A stretch of DNA of 64,000 nt, from contig NZ_BAZR01000002.1 in assembly GCF_001315105.1 (NCBI RefSeq), forward strand, positions 186,001-250,000, written 5' to 3'. A program made the position numbers and the translations under genes. Positions 9,595-18,077 of this stretch are shown here, in pieces. The notes beneath the pieces are model-generated. The model saw nothing but the letters and a program-made list of their open reading frames with translations. It made no database searches and was not told the origin of the DNA. The stretch's first letter is position 1; every line of letters starts with the position of its first letter. The stretch comes from Paenibacillus sp. JCM 10914. GTDB taxonomy: Bacteria > Bacillota > Bacilli > Paenibacillales > Paenibacillaceae.

Positions 9595-10059
9595 ATGGCG
9601 GAAGTGTCGAGTGAAGTTGAGAATCGATTATTGCAATTGGGTATTGTTCTGCCCGGAGCAAGCTCGCCAGCGGCGAAGTATGCCAATGTCGTCATAGTAG
9701 ATGGTTTGATGTACGTCTCAGGCAAGGGGCCTGCGGGTCGACCAAGAGGGAAGCTGGGTGAGCATTTCACGACTGCGGATGGCTATGATTTGGCCAGATC
9801 AGCCGGAATTGAGGTACTCGCTGTGCTGAGGGAAGCACTCGGTTCGTTGGACCGAGTGAGGCGTGTAGTGAAGGTACAGGGGTTCGTGAATGCCACGCCA
9901 GACTATGAAGAGCCTCATAAAGTGCTGGACGGCTTCTCGGATTTAATGATGGATGTATTCGGTGACAGAGGTAATCATGCAAGATCCGTACTGGGTGCCG
10001 TCTCGTTGCGAGATCAGCTTCCCGTCATAGTCGACTCCATATTTCAAGTAGAGGTATAG
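9595..10059 (+). CDS. RidA family protein (YjgF/YER057c/UK114, large subgroup)
   Basis: A protein of 151-154 residues of the RidA superfamily, whose best-known members hydrolyse reactive enamine/imine intermediates from PLP enzymes. It belongs to the longer subgroup with an N-terminal extension (ENRLLQLGIVLPGASSPAAKY). The core motifs are VDGLMYVSGKGP and, near the end, HARSVLGAVSLRDQLPVIVDSIFQV. The Arg of HARS replaces the usual RxxxG pattern position; substrate is unknown. ATG 9595 is directly behind AGGGGG; GTG 9604, nine bases behind that sequence, is an equally good or better start. Confidence 0.8.
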   Translation: MAEVSSEVENRLLQLGIVLPGASSPAAKYANVVIVDGLMYVSGKGPAGRPRGKLGEHFTTADGYDLARSAGIEVLAVLREALGSLDRVRRVVKVQGFVNATPDYEEPHKVLDGFSDLMMDVFGDRGNHARSVLGAVSLRDQLPVIVDSIFQVEV

Positions 10060-10119
10060 CTTACGCATGCGAGGATTGAGACGAAAGGATCGACAACATA
10101 ACAAGCAGACATCCGATCC

Positions 10120-10996
10120 TTACGCCTTCAACCAATCAAACATCCTCTGAATGGCAGCGATGTGCTGTGGCGGAGGAAAATGATGCCCTAAACCGTCATA
10201 TAGATGACTTGTGGGTGCGTTGCCGACCTCTTGCAATCTTGTGATCATACGGAGACTGTGCTGTAAACTGACTTGCTCGTCCACGGTGCCGTGCACGATC
10301 AGAACAGGGCAGTGGATTCGTTCTGCATAGTATAGCGGTGAGCGTAGTCGGTATGCTTCCGGCAATCTGGCAGGTGTGCCGCCGATGACTCGCTTCATCA
10401 TTCTGCGCAGGTCAATTCGCTGCTCATACGTATCCGCAAGATCGGATACACCACTCCACAGAATGATTTTGGAGACGAGCGGCGAATGTGCTGCGGCGTA
10501 TGCGGCATTAATCGCCCCTCGCGAGAATCCCAGCAAGTGGATCCGTCGATGATCGATCCAGGACAGTTTGGATAACCATTCCAATGCGGTCATCACATCC
10601 TCCATATCAGATCCACCAAATTCATCGCGACCTTGGCTCCTTCATTGCCCCGATAGGTTGGAGCAAATACGGCATATCCCTGTGCTGCGAACTCTTCAAC
10701 CCATTTGAACTTGACGGCACCCACACGGCCGATCCCGCCACGGCAATAGATGACGAGTGGCAGTTTCGGCAGCGAGGCAGAGGATCTGCTTCCCAGACTA
10801 GATCGATCGATGATTCGGATACATTGGTTCCAGTATTTAAGATGGAGCATGCCAAGGTTTCCATTATGGTGACATCGTGCAGACCATCTGCTTCTGCAGC
10901 CATGGAATGACTGAGCGCTGCTGGCAGTTCTGGCGGCAAGCCGAGATAACCCTTGATATGTAAATCTTCCGAACGATAGTTAACACGATATATCAT
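10120..10996 (-). pseudogene. Alpha/beta hydrolase (prolyl-oligopeptidase-like), two frameshifts
   Basis: Three adjacent minus-strand frames add up to one hydrolase of about 292 residues. The N-terminal part (MIYRVNYRSEDLHIKGYLGLP) starts at ATG 10996 behind GGAGGATC. The middle part has LPLVIYCRGGIG and FAPTYRGNEG (oxyanion region). The C-terminal part has the nucleophile elbow GFSRG, the acid in VHGTVDEQV and the His in GLGHHF, so a Ser-Asp-His triad is complete. The breaks are at about 10770 (CGCTGCC needs a second C) and about 10637 (GGAGCCAAGG needs a further G, giving EGGQGRDEFGG). Each repair is one base. The family covers acyl-peptide and ester hydrolases; substrate is unknown. Confidence 0.75.
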
Positions 10997-11188
10997 GGTT
11001 GATCCTCCGTTGATGTATCCGGTATTTTCGAATCTTACATTCGATCCGATGTAGAAGAAGTTCATGTAAGTATAGACTGAACTTGGAGTAGAAATCAACG
11101 GTACTTCCCTTCGCTGCGACCGACCGGTACACCGATGTCAGATCTGCTAAGAACATGATATAATAGAGTGGAAATTGAGGTGAATAGG

Positions 11189-11449
11189 ATGGCGAAGAAG
11201 AAACGAAATGCTCCTGTGAAGCGTGTGGAAACCACGGATAAGCCGGCTACGCTGAAAGATATGCTGGACCCGCAAGTGCTCGCGAAGTTGAAGGAGACAA
11301 CCGAATCGTTGAAAGCGAGTGAGGCGCAGCGCCTGGAGCAGGAGAGACAGGAGCGGGAGGATGCTCGTAAAGCGGAGCAGAAGCGGCGAGACAATGATTT
11401 TGAATATTTACTTGAACATAGTGAGATGAATTGGAAGAACTATAAGTAG
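11189..11449 (+). CDS. YqkE-like small charged protein
   Basis: An 86-residue, highly charged, mostly helical cytoplasmic protein (MAKKKRNAPVKRV ... LEHSEMNWKNYK). The long Lys/Glu/Gln-rich middle helix and the LEHSEMNWKNYK end match the uncharacterised YqkE family of Bacillus. ATG 11189 follows GAGGTGAATAGG. An in-frame upstream GTG at 11168 lies before this binding site. A -10-like TATAAT is present at about 11158. Function is unknown. Confidence 0.72.
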   Translation: MAKKKRNAPVKRVETTDKPATLKDMLDPQVLAKLKETTESLKASEAQRLEQERQEREDARKAEQKRRDNDFEYLLEHSEMNWKNYK

Positions 11450-11476
11450 CAGGCAGCCTGGCTGCCTGCTTTTTTA
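11449..11476 (+). terminator. Rho-independent terminator after YqkE-like gene
   Basis: A stem GCAGGCAGCC / GGCTGCCTGC with almost no loop is followed by six T; it begins in the stop codon of the gene. Confidence 0.85.
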
Positions 11477-11504
11477 AATACATATCATCTATTCAGGAGA
11501 CGTT

Positions 11505-12077
11505 ATGATATCTAAACCTTGCATAACCATTGGCATTAGTGGCGGTTCGGGAAGTGGCAAGACAACCTTAAGTTTAGTGCTGGAAGATCAATTAAAAGAT
11601 TGTCGGATCGCTGTGTACCATATGGATAAATATTATAAATCCGTCAGACCTTTGGCCAAGGCGCCTTTTACCGGTAATGTATTGGAGGATTTCAATCATC
11701 CGGACGGCGTTGATCTGCAACGTCTCTCTACGGATTATGATCAGGCGCTGTTAAGTGGAGATTATGATGTTGTCATCATTGAAGGGTTCCTCCTCTTTCA
11801 CTTTGAGCGGCTGCGGGAGACATTGGATTTGAAACTGTATGTGGATTGTCCTGCTGATGAACGGATGGTTCCCAGAAGTGAGTGGTTTATCAATAAGGGC
11901 TATTCAAGGGATGAGGTGACACAAGAGTATTTGCAGCTTGTTCGCTATCGTCATGATGAATATGTTGAGCCCACCCGCTGGTATGCAGATCTCATTATGA
12001 ATGGTTCTACAGGGGGTGACCTCGGCACGCAGGTCGTATTGGATTGGATTCGCGTAAGATTGCAGGAACGCAGCTGA
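11505..12077 (+). CDS. Uridine kinase-like P-loop kinase
   Basis: A cytoplasmic phosphotransferase of 190 residues of the uridine kinase/phosphoribulokinase family. The Walker A motif GGSGSGKT is at residues 13-20. It is followed by the substrate-loop pattern YHMDKYYK, FNHPDGVD and the Walker B-like VVIIEGFLLF. The closing region has YVEPTRWYADLIMNG, as in uridine kinases. The family phosphorylates uridine or related small nucleosides and vitamins with ATP or GTP. This subgroup is shorter than Udk (about 210), so the exact substrate is uncertain. ATG 11505 follows CAGGAGACGTT. Confidence 0.8.
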   Translation: MISKPCITIGISGGSGSGKTTLSLVLEDQLKDCRIAVYHMDKYYKSVRPLAKAPFTGNVLEDFNHPDGVDLQRLSTDYDQALLSGDYDVVIIEGFLLFHFERLRETLDLKLYVDCPADERMVPRSEWFINKGYSRDEVTQEYLQLVRYRHDEYVEPTRWYADLIMNGSTGGDLGTQVVLDWIRVRLQERS

Positions 12078-12128
12078 AACTAGCCTTGATAGTCCGATCA
12101 AGCAGGTTGAAGTAATCTGGAAAGCGGG

Positions 12129-12156
12129 TTACAATAAGTAAGCATTACTATATAAT
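12129..12156 (+). promoter_or_regulatory. Sigma-A-type promoter for DsbA/FrnE-like gene
   Basis: TTACAA (12129-12134) and a perfect TATAAT (12151-12156) are 16 bases apart, directly before the GTAGGAGGCG binding site of the next gene. Confidence 0.6.
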
Positions 12157-12175
12157 GTAGGAGGCGATAGGTACG

Positions 12176-12898
12176 ATGAAAGTTGAAATCTGGTCGGACT
12201 TTATGTGTCCGTTTTGTTATATTGGCAAACGCCGTTTTGAGCAAGCTTTGGAGAAGTTCCCACATCAGAGTGGGGTGGAGGTCGTGTATCGCAGTTTCGA
12301 GCTGGATCCAAGCGCGGCGTATCAACCAGGTGTTTCGATGGATCAATTGCTGTCCGTCAAATATAACATGAGTATCGAACAAGCTCAGGCTATGAATGCA
12401 AACGTAACGCAGCAGGCAGCAAGTGTTGGCCTAACGTATCACCTGGATCGAATCGTTCCGGCGAATTCCTTCGATGCCCATCGATTGGTTCATTTTGCAG
12501 CACAGCATGGGAAGATGCATGAGATGACCGAGCGTCTGTTGTTCGCTTATTTCACGGAGACCGAGAATCTCGAAGACAAAGGACTGCTGGCTAAGCTGGC
12601 AGCAGAAGTGGGACTGGACCACGATCGTGCTGTTGCTGTACTGGACAGTGATGAATTCAGCACAGAGGTGCGTGCGGATGAATCCATGGCACAAAGTTTG
12701 GGCATTCGAGGTGTGCCATTCTTCGTATTCGGCGGCAAATATGCGGTATCCGGTGCTCAGCCGGTGGAGGTATTCCTGGACGCGCTGGAGAAGGCTTACC
12801 GTGAAGAGAATCCGCTCGTCATGGTTAACGATGGCGGCAGCGGTGACGGTATGTGTGCAGACGGATCTTGCGATGTTCCGGGCAACGCCAAAAAATAA
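12176..12898 (+). CDS. DsbA family oxidoreductase (FrnE-like)
   Basis: A 240-residue thioredoxin-fold protein with an inserted helical domain. The redox motif CPFC is at residues 11-14, right after the first strand, and the cis-Pro loop is GVPFF near residue 180. There is no signal peptide, so it acts in the cytoplasm. The FrnE-like 2-hydroxychromene-2-carboxylate isomerase/DsbA branch is the best fit. A C-terminal tail with two extra Cys (GMCADGSC) may bind metal or form a second disulfide, as described for some FrnE proteins; this part is inference. ATG 12176 follows GTAGGAGGCG. A terminator follows. Confidence 0.85.
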   Translation: MKVEIWSDFMCPFCYIGKRRFEQALEKFPHQSGVEVVYRSFELDPSAAYQPGVSMDQLLSVKYNMSIEQAQAMNANVTQQAASVGLTYHLDRIVPANSFDAHRLVHFAAQHGKMHEMTERLLFAYFTETENLEDKGLLAKLAAEVGLDHDRAVAVLDSDEFSTEVRADESMAQSLGIRGVPFFVFGGKYAVSGAQPVEVFLDALEKAYREENPLVMVNDGGSGDGMCADGSCDVPGNAKK

Positions 12899-12914
12899 GA
12901 CTTTATGATATGAT

Positions 12915-12948
12915 AAGCTCGAAGAATCATGATTCTTCGAGCTTTTTT
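12915..12948 (+). terminator. Rho-independent terminator after DsbA/FrnE-like gene
   Basis: A perfect 13-bp or longer palindromic stem (AAGCTCGAAGAATC / GATTCTTCGAGCTT) ends in a T tract. Confidence 0.88.
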
Positions 12949-12976
12949 AAATTCAATTTACGTAGGAGGACTTTAT

Positions 12977-13801
12977 ATGAATCTCCCTTCTTCTGAGCTG
13001 ATTGAACGGATCGAGCGATCGGAACGGATGTATATGTATGACCGCATGCAGGCGATCCAGCAGCGAGAGGGTAACCCGGAAGGAGTCGAACTGGAGTGGT
13101 TCGGATCAGCACTGTGCATCTACAGTAAGACGATGCCATGGGCATCCTTCAACACGGTAAAAGGAATCCAGGCAAATCAGTTGCAGGATCTGGATCGGAT
13201 TCTGTCGTTCTACCAAGACAGAGGCCGCAAATTTCAATTCGAAATCATTCCTTCCCTTGTCAACGCAGAGCTGCTTCAAGAATTGGCGGCGCGTGGATTC
13301 TATCAGTCCGGTTTTCATAATTCGATGTATATTCATTCCGATGATCGGCGTCAGGTATGGAAGGGGACTGCTGATACTGACGATGTGGAGATTCGCAGAC
13401 TTGCGGCGGATGAGTTCGAATCCTATGCCACGATTCATTGCCGTGCAACCGGCTTACCGGATCAAGGCATCCCTTCGGTCGCCAGGAACAACGAGGTTTT
13501 GTATAACAGGCCGGACTGGCGTTTCTATATAGCATACGTCAACAAGCGCCCAGCTGCGGTCGCGGTCATGCATGTCAAGGAGGATGCCGGGTCATTGACC
13601 TTTGCCGCAACTTTACCGGAGTATCGACGACAGCGATTGCATCAGGCATTTATACATAGAAGAATACAAGATGCGGCAGAAGAGGACGCGTCCCTTGTCA
13701 TGGGCCAGTGCGCCTTCTTGTCTCAGAGTCACCGCAACATGGAAGCTGCAGGGATGAAAATCGGTTATGTGAGAACCACATGGACTGCCGCTGGCTCATG
13801 A
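12977..13801 (+). CDS. GNAT family N-acetyltransferase
   Basis: A protein of 274 residues with two GNAT-like halves. The N-terminal half (residues 1-125) is a degenerate copy. The C-terminal half (from about 133, VEIRRLAADEFESY) contains the acetyl-CoA region around AATLPEYRRQRLHQAF, though the R/QxxGxG/A loop is poorly conserved. It would transfer an acetyl group from acetyl-CoA to an amine; the substrate is unknown. ATG 12977 follows TAGGAGGACTTTAT; upstream in-frame codons belong to the preceding terminator. Confidence 0.75.
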   Translation: MNLPSSELIERIERSERMYMYDRMQAIQQREGNPEGVELEWFGSALCIYSKTMPWASFNTVKGIQANQLQDLDRILSFYQDRGRKFQFEIIPSLVNAELLQELAARGFYQSGFHNSMYIHSDDRRQVWKGTADTDDVEIRRLAADEFESYATIHCRATGLPDQGIPSVARNNEVLYNRPDWRFYIAYVNKRPAAVAVMHVKEDAGSLTFAATLPEYRRQRLHQAFIHRRIQDAAEEDASLVMGQCAFLSQSHRNMEAAGMKIGYVRTTWTAAGS

Positions 13802-13840
13802 GGAATCTGAGAGGCAGGTGTATGAACGCTGTATGATTCA

Positions 13841-14419
13841 GTGAACTTTTCCGATATTGAGTATTTGAGGGTCGGAACGGATAAGCAGCAGCGTGCTGCG
13901 GTCGTGTTGGACGAATTGGATTTATTGCGTCATTTGAAGTCGTATGATCCGATCCTTGTCGGTACGATTCCCATCGGCATCGATCTGCCGGAGAGCGATT
14001 TGGATATCATTTGCTACGTAGTGGATTTTTCCGAGTTCAAACAGTGTATGTTGCAGTATTACGAGAAGCGAATTCCGGGATTAGCCATAAATCACAGAAC
14101 GGTTGCAGGTGTAGAACGAATGGTATTTCATTTTCAATTCGGTGGTTGGGCGTTTGAGGTTTTTGGCCAACCGATTCCGACGACTCAGCAGAACGGTTAC
14201 CGACATATGGTCATTGAGCATCGCGTGCTTCGTTTGTTAGGAGAGAGCGTTAGACAAGCCATTCTGAAACTCAAACGAGAGGGATCGAAGACCGAACCGG
14301 CCTTTAGCAAAATACTAGGATTAACCGGTGATCCATACGAGGCTGTGCTCGGTGTCGATGATTGGACGGATGAGCAGATCCAGTCTTCCTTTCAAAGGTA
14401 TGGTTATCTTCCTGAATAG
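13841..14419 (+). CDS. DUF4269 domain-containing protein (nucleotidyltransferase-like)
   Basis: A 192-residue protein with the DUF4269 pattern. It begins FSDIEYLRVGTDKQQ and contains VGTIPIGIDLPESDLDIICYV, resembling the GxxxR/G...DxD active site of nucleotidyltransferases, with acidic residues ESDLDI at about 51-56. Target and reaction are unknown. The start is uncertain. GTG 13841 agrees with the family N-terminus but has no clear binding site at normal distance. A CTG at 13829 is better spaced from GAGGCAGG, and the ATG at 13822 leads to a stop within five codons. Confidence 0.72.
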   Translation: MNFSDIEYLRVGTDKQQRAAVVLDELDLLRHLKSYDPILVGTIPIGIDLPESDLDIICYVVDFSEFKQCMLQYYEKRIPGLAINHRTVAGVERMVFHFQFGGWAFEVFGQPIPTTQQNGYRHMVIEHRVLRLLGESVRQAILKLKREGSKTEPAFSKILGLTGDPYEAVLGVDDWTDEQIQSSFQRYGYLPE

Positions 14420-14512
14420 CGCACCCTGATTCTGGTTAAATTGTAACCGTAGGAAACTATGCGTGCGTTGAGTGAAGATAACCTATCAAAATCGTTGAAA
14501 GGTGGAATGATC

Positions 14513-15126
14513 GTGTCCAATATGAAACTCGCTGTTATTTATTACAGTTCAACAGGAACCAATTATCAGCTTGCCCAGTGGGCAGCAGAGGGAGCAAGTG
14601 CTGCCGGTGCTGAAGTCAAGATACTTAAGGTGCAAGAACTTGCGCCAGAGTCCGCGATTGCCAGTAATCCAGCATGGAAAGCACATGTGGAGAAGACAGG
14701 CGATGTTCCTGTTGCCACGCCGGATGATCTGGAATGGCTGATGCGATCATCTTTAGCGCACCGACTCGGTTTGGCAATGTGCCTTCCCAGTTCAAGCAAT
14801 TCCTTGATATCAACGGGGGGTTATGGGCTCAAGGCAAGCTGGCGAATAAAGTTGTGAGCGCGATGTCCAGCGCAAGCAACCCGCACGGCGGACAAGAGGC
14901 CACGATTCTATCCATCTATACGACGATGTATCACTGGGGTGCAATTGTTGCAGCACCGGGCTATACAGATCCTGTTACCTTCGCTGCTGGTGGCAATCCT
15001 TACGGTACGAGCGTAACCGTGGATCAAGAAGGCAACCTGAAGGAAGATGTGAAAGATGCGGTCATTCATCAGGCGAAACGTACGGTGACAGTGGCTGGTT
15101 GGGTTAAGGAAGGGCAACAAGGTTAG
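14513..15126 (+). pseudogene. WrbA-like NAD(P)H:quinone oxidoreductase, frameshifted
   Basis: Two frames combine into a flavodoxin-fold protein of about 204 residues, the usual WrbA size. The N-terminal part has the FMN phosphate loop YYSSTGTNYQLA. The C-terminal part has ADAIIFSAPTRFGNVPSQFKQF, SASNPHGGQEATILS and GYTDPVTFAAGGNPYGTS, all typical of WrbA. These proteins reduce quinones with two electrons using FMN. The break is at about 14736, where GAATGGCTGATG needs a third G (TGGGCT). GTG 14513, seven bases after AGGTGG, is the likely start. The gene is probably intact in the organism. Confidence 0.78.
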
Positions 15127-15142
15127 ATGATCTAACATATGA

Positions 15143-15178
15143 GGCGATAGGGAGCGTAGTTTACCCTATCGCCTGTTT
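15143..15178 (+). terminator. Rho-independent terminator after WrbA-like gene
   Basis: A perfect 10-bp stem GGCGATAGGG / CCCTATCGCC with an 11-base loop is followed by TGTTTGAATTTT. Confidence 0.7.
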
Positions 15179-15259
15179 GAATTTTCATTATCCTGGGAAT
15201 CTTGCTATAATTGGTATTGGTTAACTTTGGAATTCGTACAAATAAGCTGGGGTGAGGGC

Positions 15260-15577
15260 ATGACGAAGCTTATAACGGCTGTTTTGGAAATCCTGCGCAT
15301 GATACTCATCATGATGATCGCGATTACGGTATTGGGAAGTATCGAACGGGGGATATTGAAGTTTTGGATCACTTGGCGGGAGGAGTATAACCTATTGCTT
15401 TTGGTGGCCAATATTTTGCTATTCTTCGTTTTTTATCGGAATCGATTACAGTTTACCGGCTTCTATCGTTCTTCAAGGACGCAGAAGAAACTTGCGAAAC
15501 CCGTATCCCAAGTGCTGATTATATCTGGAATCGTACTCATCTTGATGCCGCTGTTGGTCAATTGGTTATCCACTTAA
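15260..15577 (+). CDS. Small membrane protein of unknown function
   Basis: A 105-residue protein with three hydrophobic segments (about residues 10-28, 44-60 and 82-102) and a basic loop between the second and third (RSSRTQKKLAKP). I do not recognise the family. ATG 15260 follows GGTGAGGGC. It lies between two terminators, so it is probably transcribed alone. Confidence 0.6.
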   Translation: MTKLITAVLEILRMILIMMIAITVLGSIERGILKFWITWREEYNLLLLVANILLFFVFYRNRLQFTGFYRSSRTQKKLAKPVSQVLIISGIVLILMPLLVNWLST

Positions 15578-15587
15578 GTTTAGATAG

Positions 15588-15632
15588 AAATCAAAGGAGC
15601 TTCGGGCAGCATGTCCGAAGCTCCTTTGATTT
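15588..15632. terminator. Bidirectional terminator between membrane protein and cotH-like gene
   Basis: A perfect 18-bp stem (AAATCAAAGGAGCTTCGG and its complement) with an 8-base loop has A and T runs at its ends. It serves the two convergent genes. Confidence 0.85.
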
Positions 15633-15649
15633 GCCTGGTCCAGCATCAA

Positions 15650-17347
15650 TTATAGACGTTTGCGTCTGAACATTGTGACGAATGCACATGCAAGCAACAA
15701 CAGAACGACGGAGACGCCCGCGTATATCGCTTCTTGCAAATTGCCTTGTTCCGAGGCTGGCGCAAATCCCCAATCCCCCGGACGCCCCATCATCCCGTTT
15801 CCTCTTCCACCCGGCATGCCGCCGGCGCCATTTCCGAACGGACCTTGTTGAAAATTCCGCAGCTCTGCCTGCCCATTCTGCCCTTGCATTCCAGGAGGGG
15901 CTTGCAGAGCTCCGTCTGCGGGCATCGGAGTGTCTGTCGGATTTGCCCCATTGCCTTGATCCGGCGGAACGCCTCCGCCTCCTGGACGCATGCTGCCCAT
16001 TCCACCCATTTGGCCCATACCACCCATGCCTCCGCCGGGACCCATCCCGCTGCCGCTGCCATCTCCTGCTGACGCAATGGTTCCATCCAGTTGCTGTTGA
16101 ATATGGTTCGAAGAAGACTCGGCGAACGCTGTCAGGATCGGCAAGGACTCCTCATACTCTTCATAGGAGAAGAACGGTCTTGGATCGGCTTGTACATGTT
16201 CGGAAATGAGGGTCTTCAACTGTTCCACGCGATCGTCAAAGGACTCCTGCTTCATATAGCCTTGCAACATATTCGAGATAATCTCGTGATAGCGCTCTTT
16301 ATACGCATCTACCTCCAGCAGCTTGGCAATGAGCGGGCGTTCTGCGAGCGCCCCCTGCGTCGGTTCGTCAATGAGAATCTCGGAGCCGCCGAACCCGCCG
16401 AAGGCCATATTATAATCCCAAGGCAGCACGGAGAACACACCGTCCGTCTCATATAAATAATAGTTCTGTTTATTCATCCCGAGATAACTGTCCATATTGG
16501 ATGCGACCACGTTAAGCGCGACATATTTGAGTACATTGTCCACATCGAGCACCTGTTCATATTGGGAGCCGTTGTTGAGCTCATCTAGCATCTCGATCAG
16601 TGCATCATCTTTGGATTTCTTGGATTTTTTGACTAAGCCCGTATAGGCATCCGCATCACTTCCAAGCCAGGCCAAGTCGCCGCCGACGCCGGTCATTTCA
16701 GCTTTGTACAACGCGCCATAGGCCTGATCGAAATGTCGTTCCAGGTAGGAAGTGCCGATCTGTTCGATGGCCAGATAGAACCCCCACAGCTCCTCGTTCA
16801 CGTATACATTCACATAGGAGAACTTGGGCGTAGGCAAACCCACCGACTGCGCCAATTCATACGTCAGAAATTCGCGCATGTAAGAAGCGTCACTATAATT
16901 GTTGTTCAGATTGATCTTGCTGATGCCTTGAAACGTCTGGTTGATATATTCGTCAAACGATATTTTGAAGCTGTATCGGTCGGAATCCGAGTTGACCACA
17001 CTTCGCAAGCTCAGATTGCCTTTGGTCCTTATCCCCACATGATCAAACTGCACGCCGTTGTAATTGACGGATGCTTCCTTATATTCTTCAGCACTGGCGT
17101 TCTCCAGCATATCTTGAAAGTCCTCCTCATCAATCGTGATTTTCACGTCAACGACTTGGTCCTTCGGAAATATGATGGAATCAATGGAATCTGCTTGCGT
17201 GGTCATCGCTTCTGGATCTGCGCTACCCTCCCCGATTCCATTCATCTCTGCAGAATATCCCGATCCTGTCTGCTGGCACCCAGTGATCAACAGGATGATG
17301 GTTAACAGAGAGGGCAGGAGGAATCGGGTTGTTCGCAGCTTGCGCAT
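15650..17347 (-). CDS. CotH-family kinase-like lipoprotein with Gly/Met-rich tail
   Basis: A surface protein of about 565 residues. A lipoprotein signal (LLTIILLITGC, Cys about 24) is followed by the CotH kinase-like domain (residues about 65-400). It carries KINLNNNYSDASYMREFLTYELA, the loop NVVASNMDSYLGMNKQNYYLY and the metal-binding-type PWDYNMAFGG. CotH is an atypical protein kinase of the spore coat. After it comes a linker very rich in Gly, Met and Pro (about residues 440-530), then a C-terminal membrane helix followed by RRKR. It is thus anchored at both ends. Start ATG 17347 follows AGGAGGTGG. It is the last gene of an operon with DUF4956 and VTC, starting just after DUF4956 with a 20-base or so overlap of upstream frames. 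Confidence 0.8.
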   Translation of the reverse strand: MRKLRTTRFLLPSLLTIILLITGCQQTGSGYSAEMNGIGEGSADPEAMTTQADSIDSIIFPKDQVVDVKITIDEEDFQDMLENASAEEYKEASVNYNGVQFDHVGIRTKGNLSLRSVVNSDSDRYSFKISFDEYINQTFQGISKINLNNNYSDASYMREFLTYELAQSVGLPTPKFSYVNVYVNEELWGFYLAIEQIGTSYLERHFDQAYGALYKAEMTGVGGDLAWLGSDADAYTGLVKKSKKSKDDALIEMLDELNNGSQYEQVLDVDNVLKYVALNVVASNMDSYLGMNKQNYYLYETDGVFSVLPWDYNMAFGGFGGSEILIDEPTQGALAERPLIAKLLEVDAYKERYHEIISNMLQGYMKQESFDDRVEQLKTLISEHVQADPRPFFSYEEYEESLPILTAFAESSSNHIQQQLDGTIASAGDGSGSGMGPGGGMGGMGQMGGMGSMRPGGGGVPPDQGNGANPTDTPMPADGALQAPPGMQGQNGQAELRNFQQGPFGNGAGGMPGGRGNGMMGRPGDWGFAPASEQGNLQEAIYAGVSVVLLLLACAFVTMFRRKRL

Positions 17348-17366
17348 CTTCGACCACCTCCTGAGT

Positions 17367-18074
17367 TTAAGATACATAGTCGCCACTGTAACTGATCAGC
17401 ACGGCATTATGGACGCCGGGAATCTGGGTAAGCTTGTTCACGAACTGCCCCTCCGCATCGCGAAGGCGCAGCTCTAGCGTTAGTTCTATGCTATCCTGTG
17501 TGACCGTCTTCTGTTTCAGATTGTATCGTTTGACCGTTTGCTCCATGTGTCCCTTGACAGCCTGCTCACTCTGATCGTTGTCACAATGCACGACTAACAG
17601 ATAGGGAGTATCCACCGTTGCTTTCTTAATGAATAGAAATAGAATCAGACCGACAATGATCGAGCCGATGACCGCGAGCGTATAGAACCCGGCACCGGTG
17701 ACGATTCCGGCAACAGCCGACCAGAACAGGAAAATAAGATCGGTTGGATCTTTGATGGGCGTGCGGAATCTGACGATAGACAGCGCCCCGACCATCCCGA
17801 GCGAGAGCACCAGGTTGGAATTTATAGCAATGATTACGACAGCGGTAATCATCGTCATGCCAATCAAGGAGACGTTGAAACTCTTGGAATATAGTACGCC
17901 GCTAAACACTCTTTTGTAGAGTAAATAGATAAATAGTCCGATTACAAAGGCCACGGCAAGCGTAATCAAGATGTTGGAGATGCTGATGTCGGAGACGAAA
18001 TTCTCCATCACGGACTTCTTGATGATATTCGAGAAATTCGTTATTGATTCATTATTCGTTGTGGTGGCGTTCAT
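17367..18074 (-). CDS. DUF4956 domain-containing membrane protein
   Basis: A 235-residue protein. After a short polar N-terminus it has four hydrophobic segments (residues about 28-48, 58-75, 82-95 and 113-140), with the DUF4956 signature LGMVGALSIVRFRTPIKDPTDLIFLFWS between them. A C-terminal soluble domain of about 95 residues (YLLVVHCDNDQSEQAVKGH onward) has a ferredoxin-like, ACT-like pattern. The family function is unknown. It lies between the VTC-domain and CotH genes, three bases after the VTC stop, so all three are likely translated together. It may be the membrane partner or channel of the VTC-like enzyme (inference). Confidence 0.85.
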   Translation of the reverse strand: MNATTTNNESITNFSNIIKKSVMENFVSDISISNILITLAVAFVIGLFIYLLYKRVFSGVLYSKSFNVSLIGMTMITAVVIIAINSNLVLSLGMVGALSIVRFRTPIKDPTDLIFLFWSAVAGIVTGAGFYTLAVIGSIIVGLILFLFIKKATVDTPYLLVVHCDNDQSEQAVKGHMEQTVKRYNLKQKTVTQDSIELTLELRLRDAEGQFVNKLTQIPGVHNAVLISYSGDYVS

Positions 18075-18077
18075 GTA

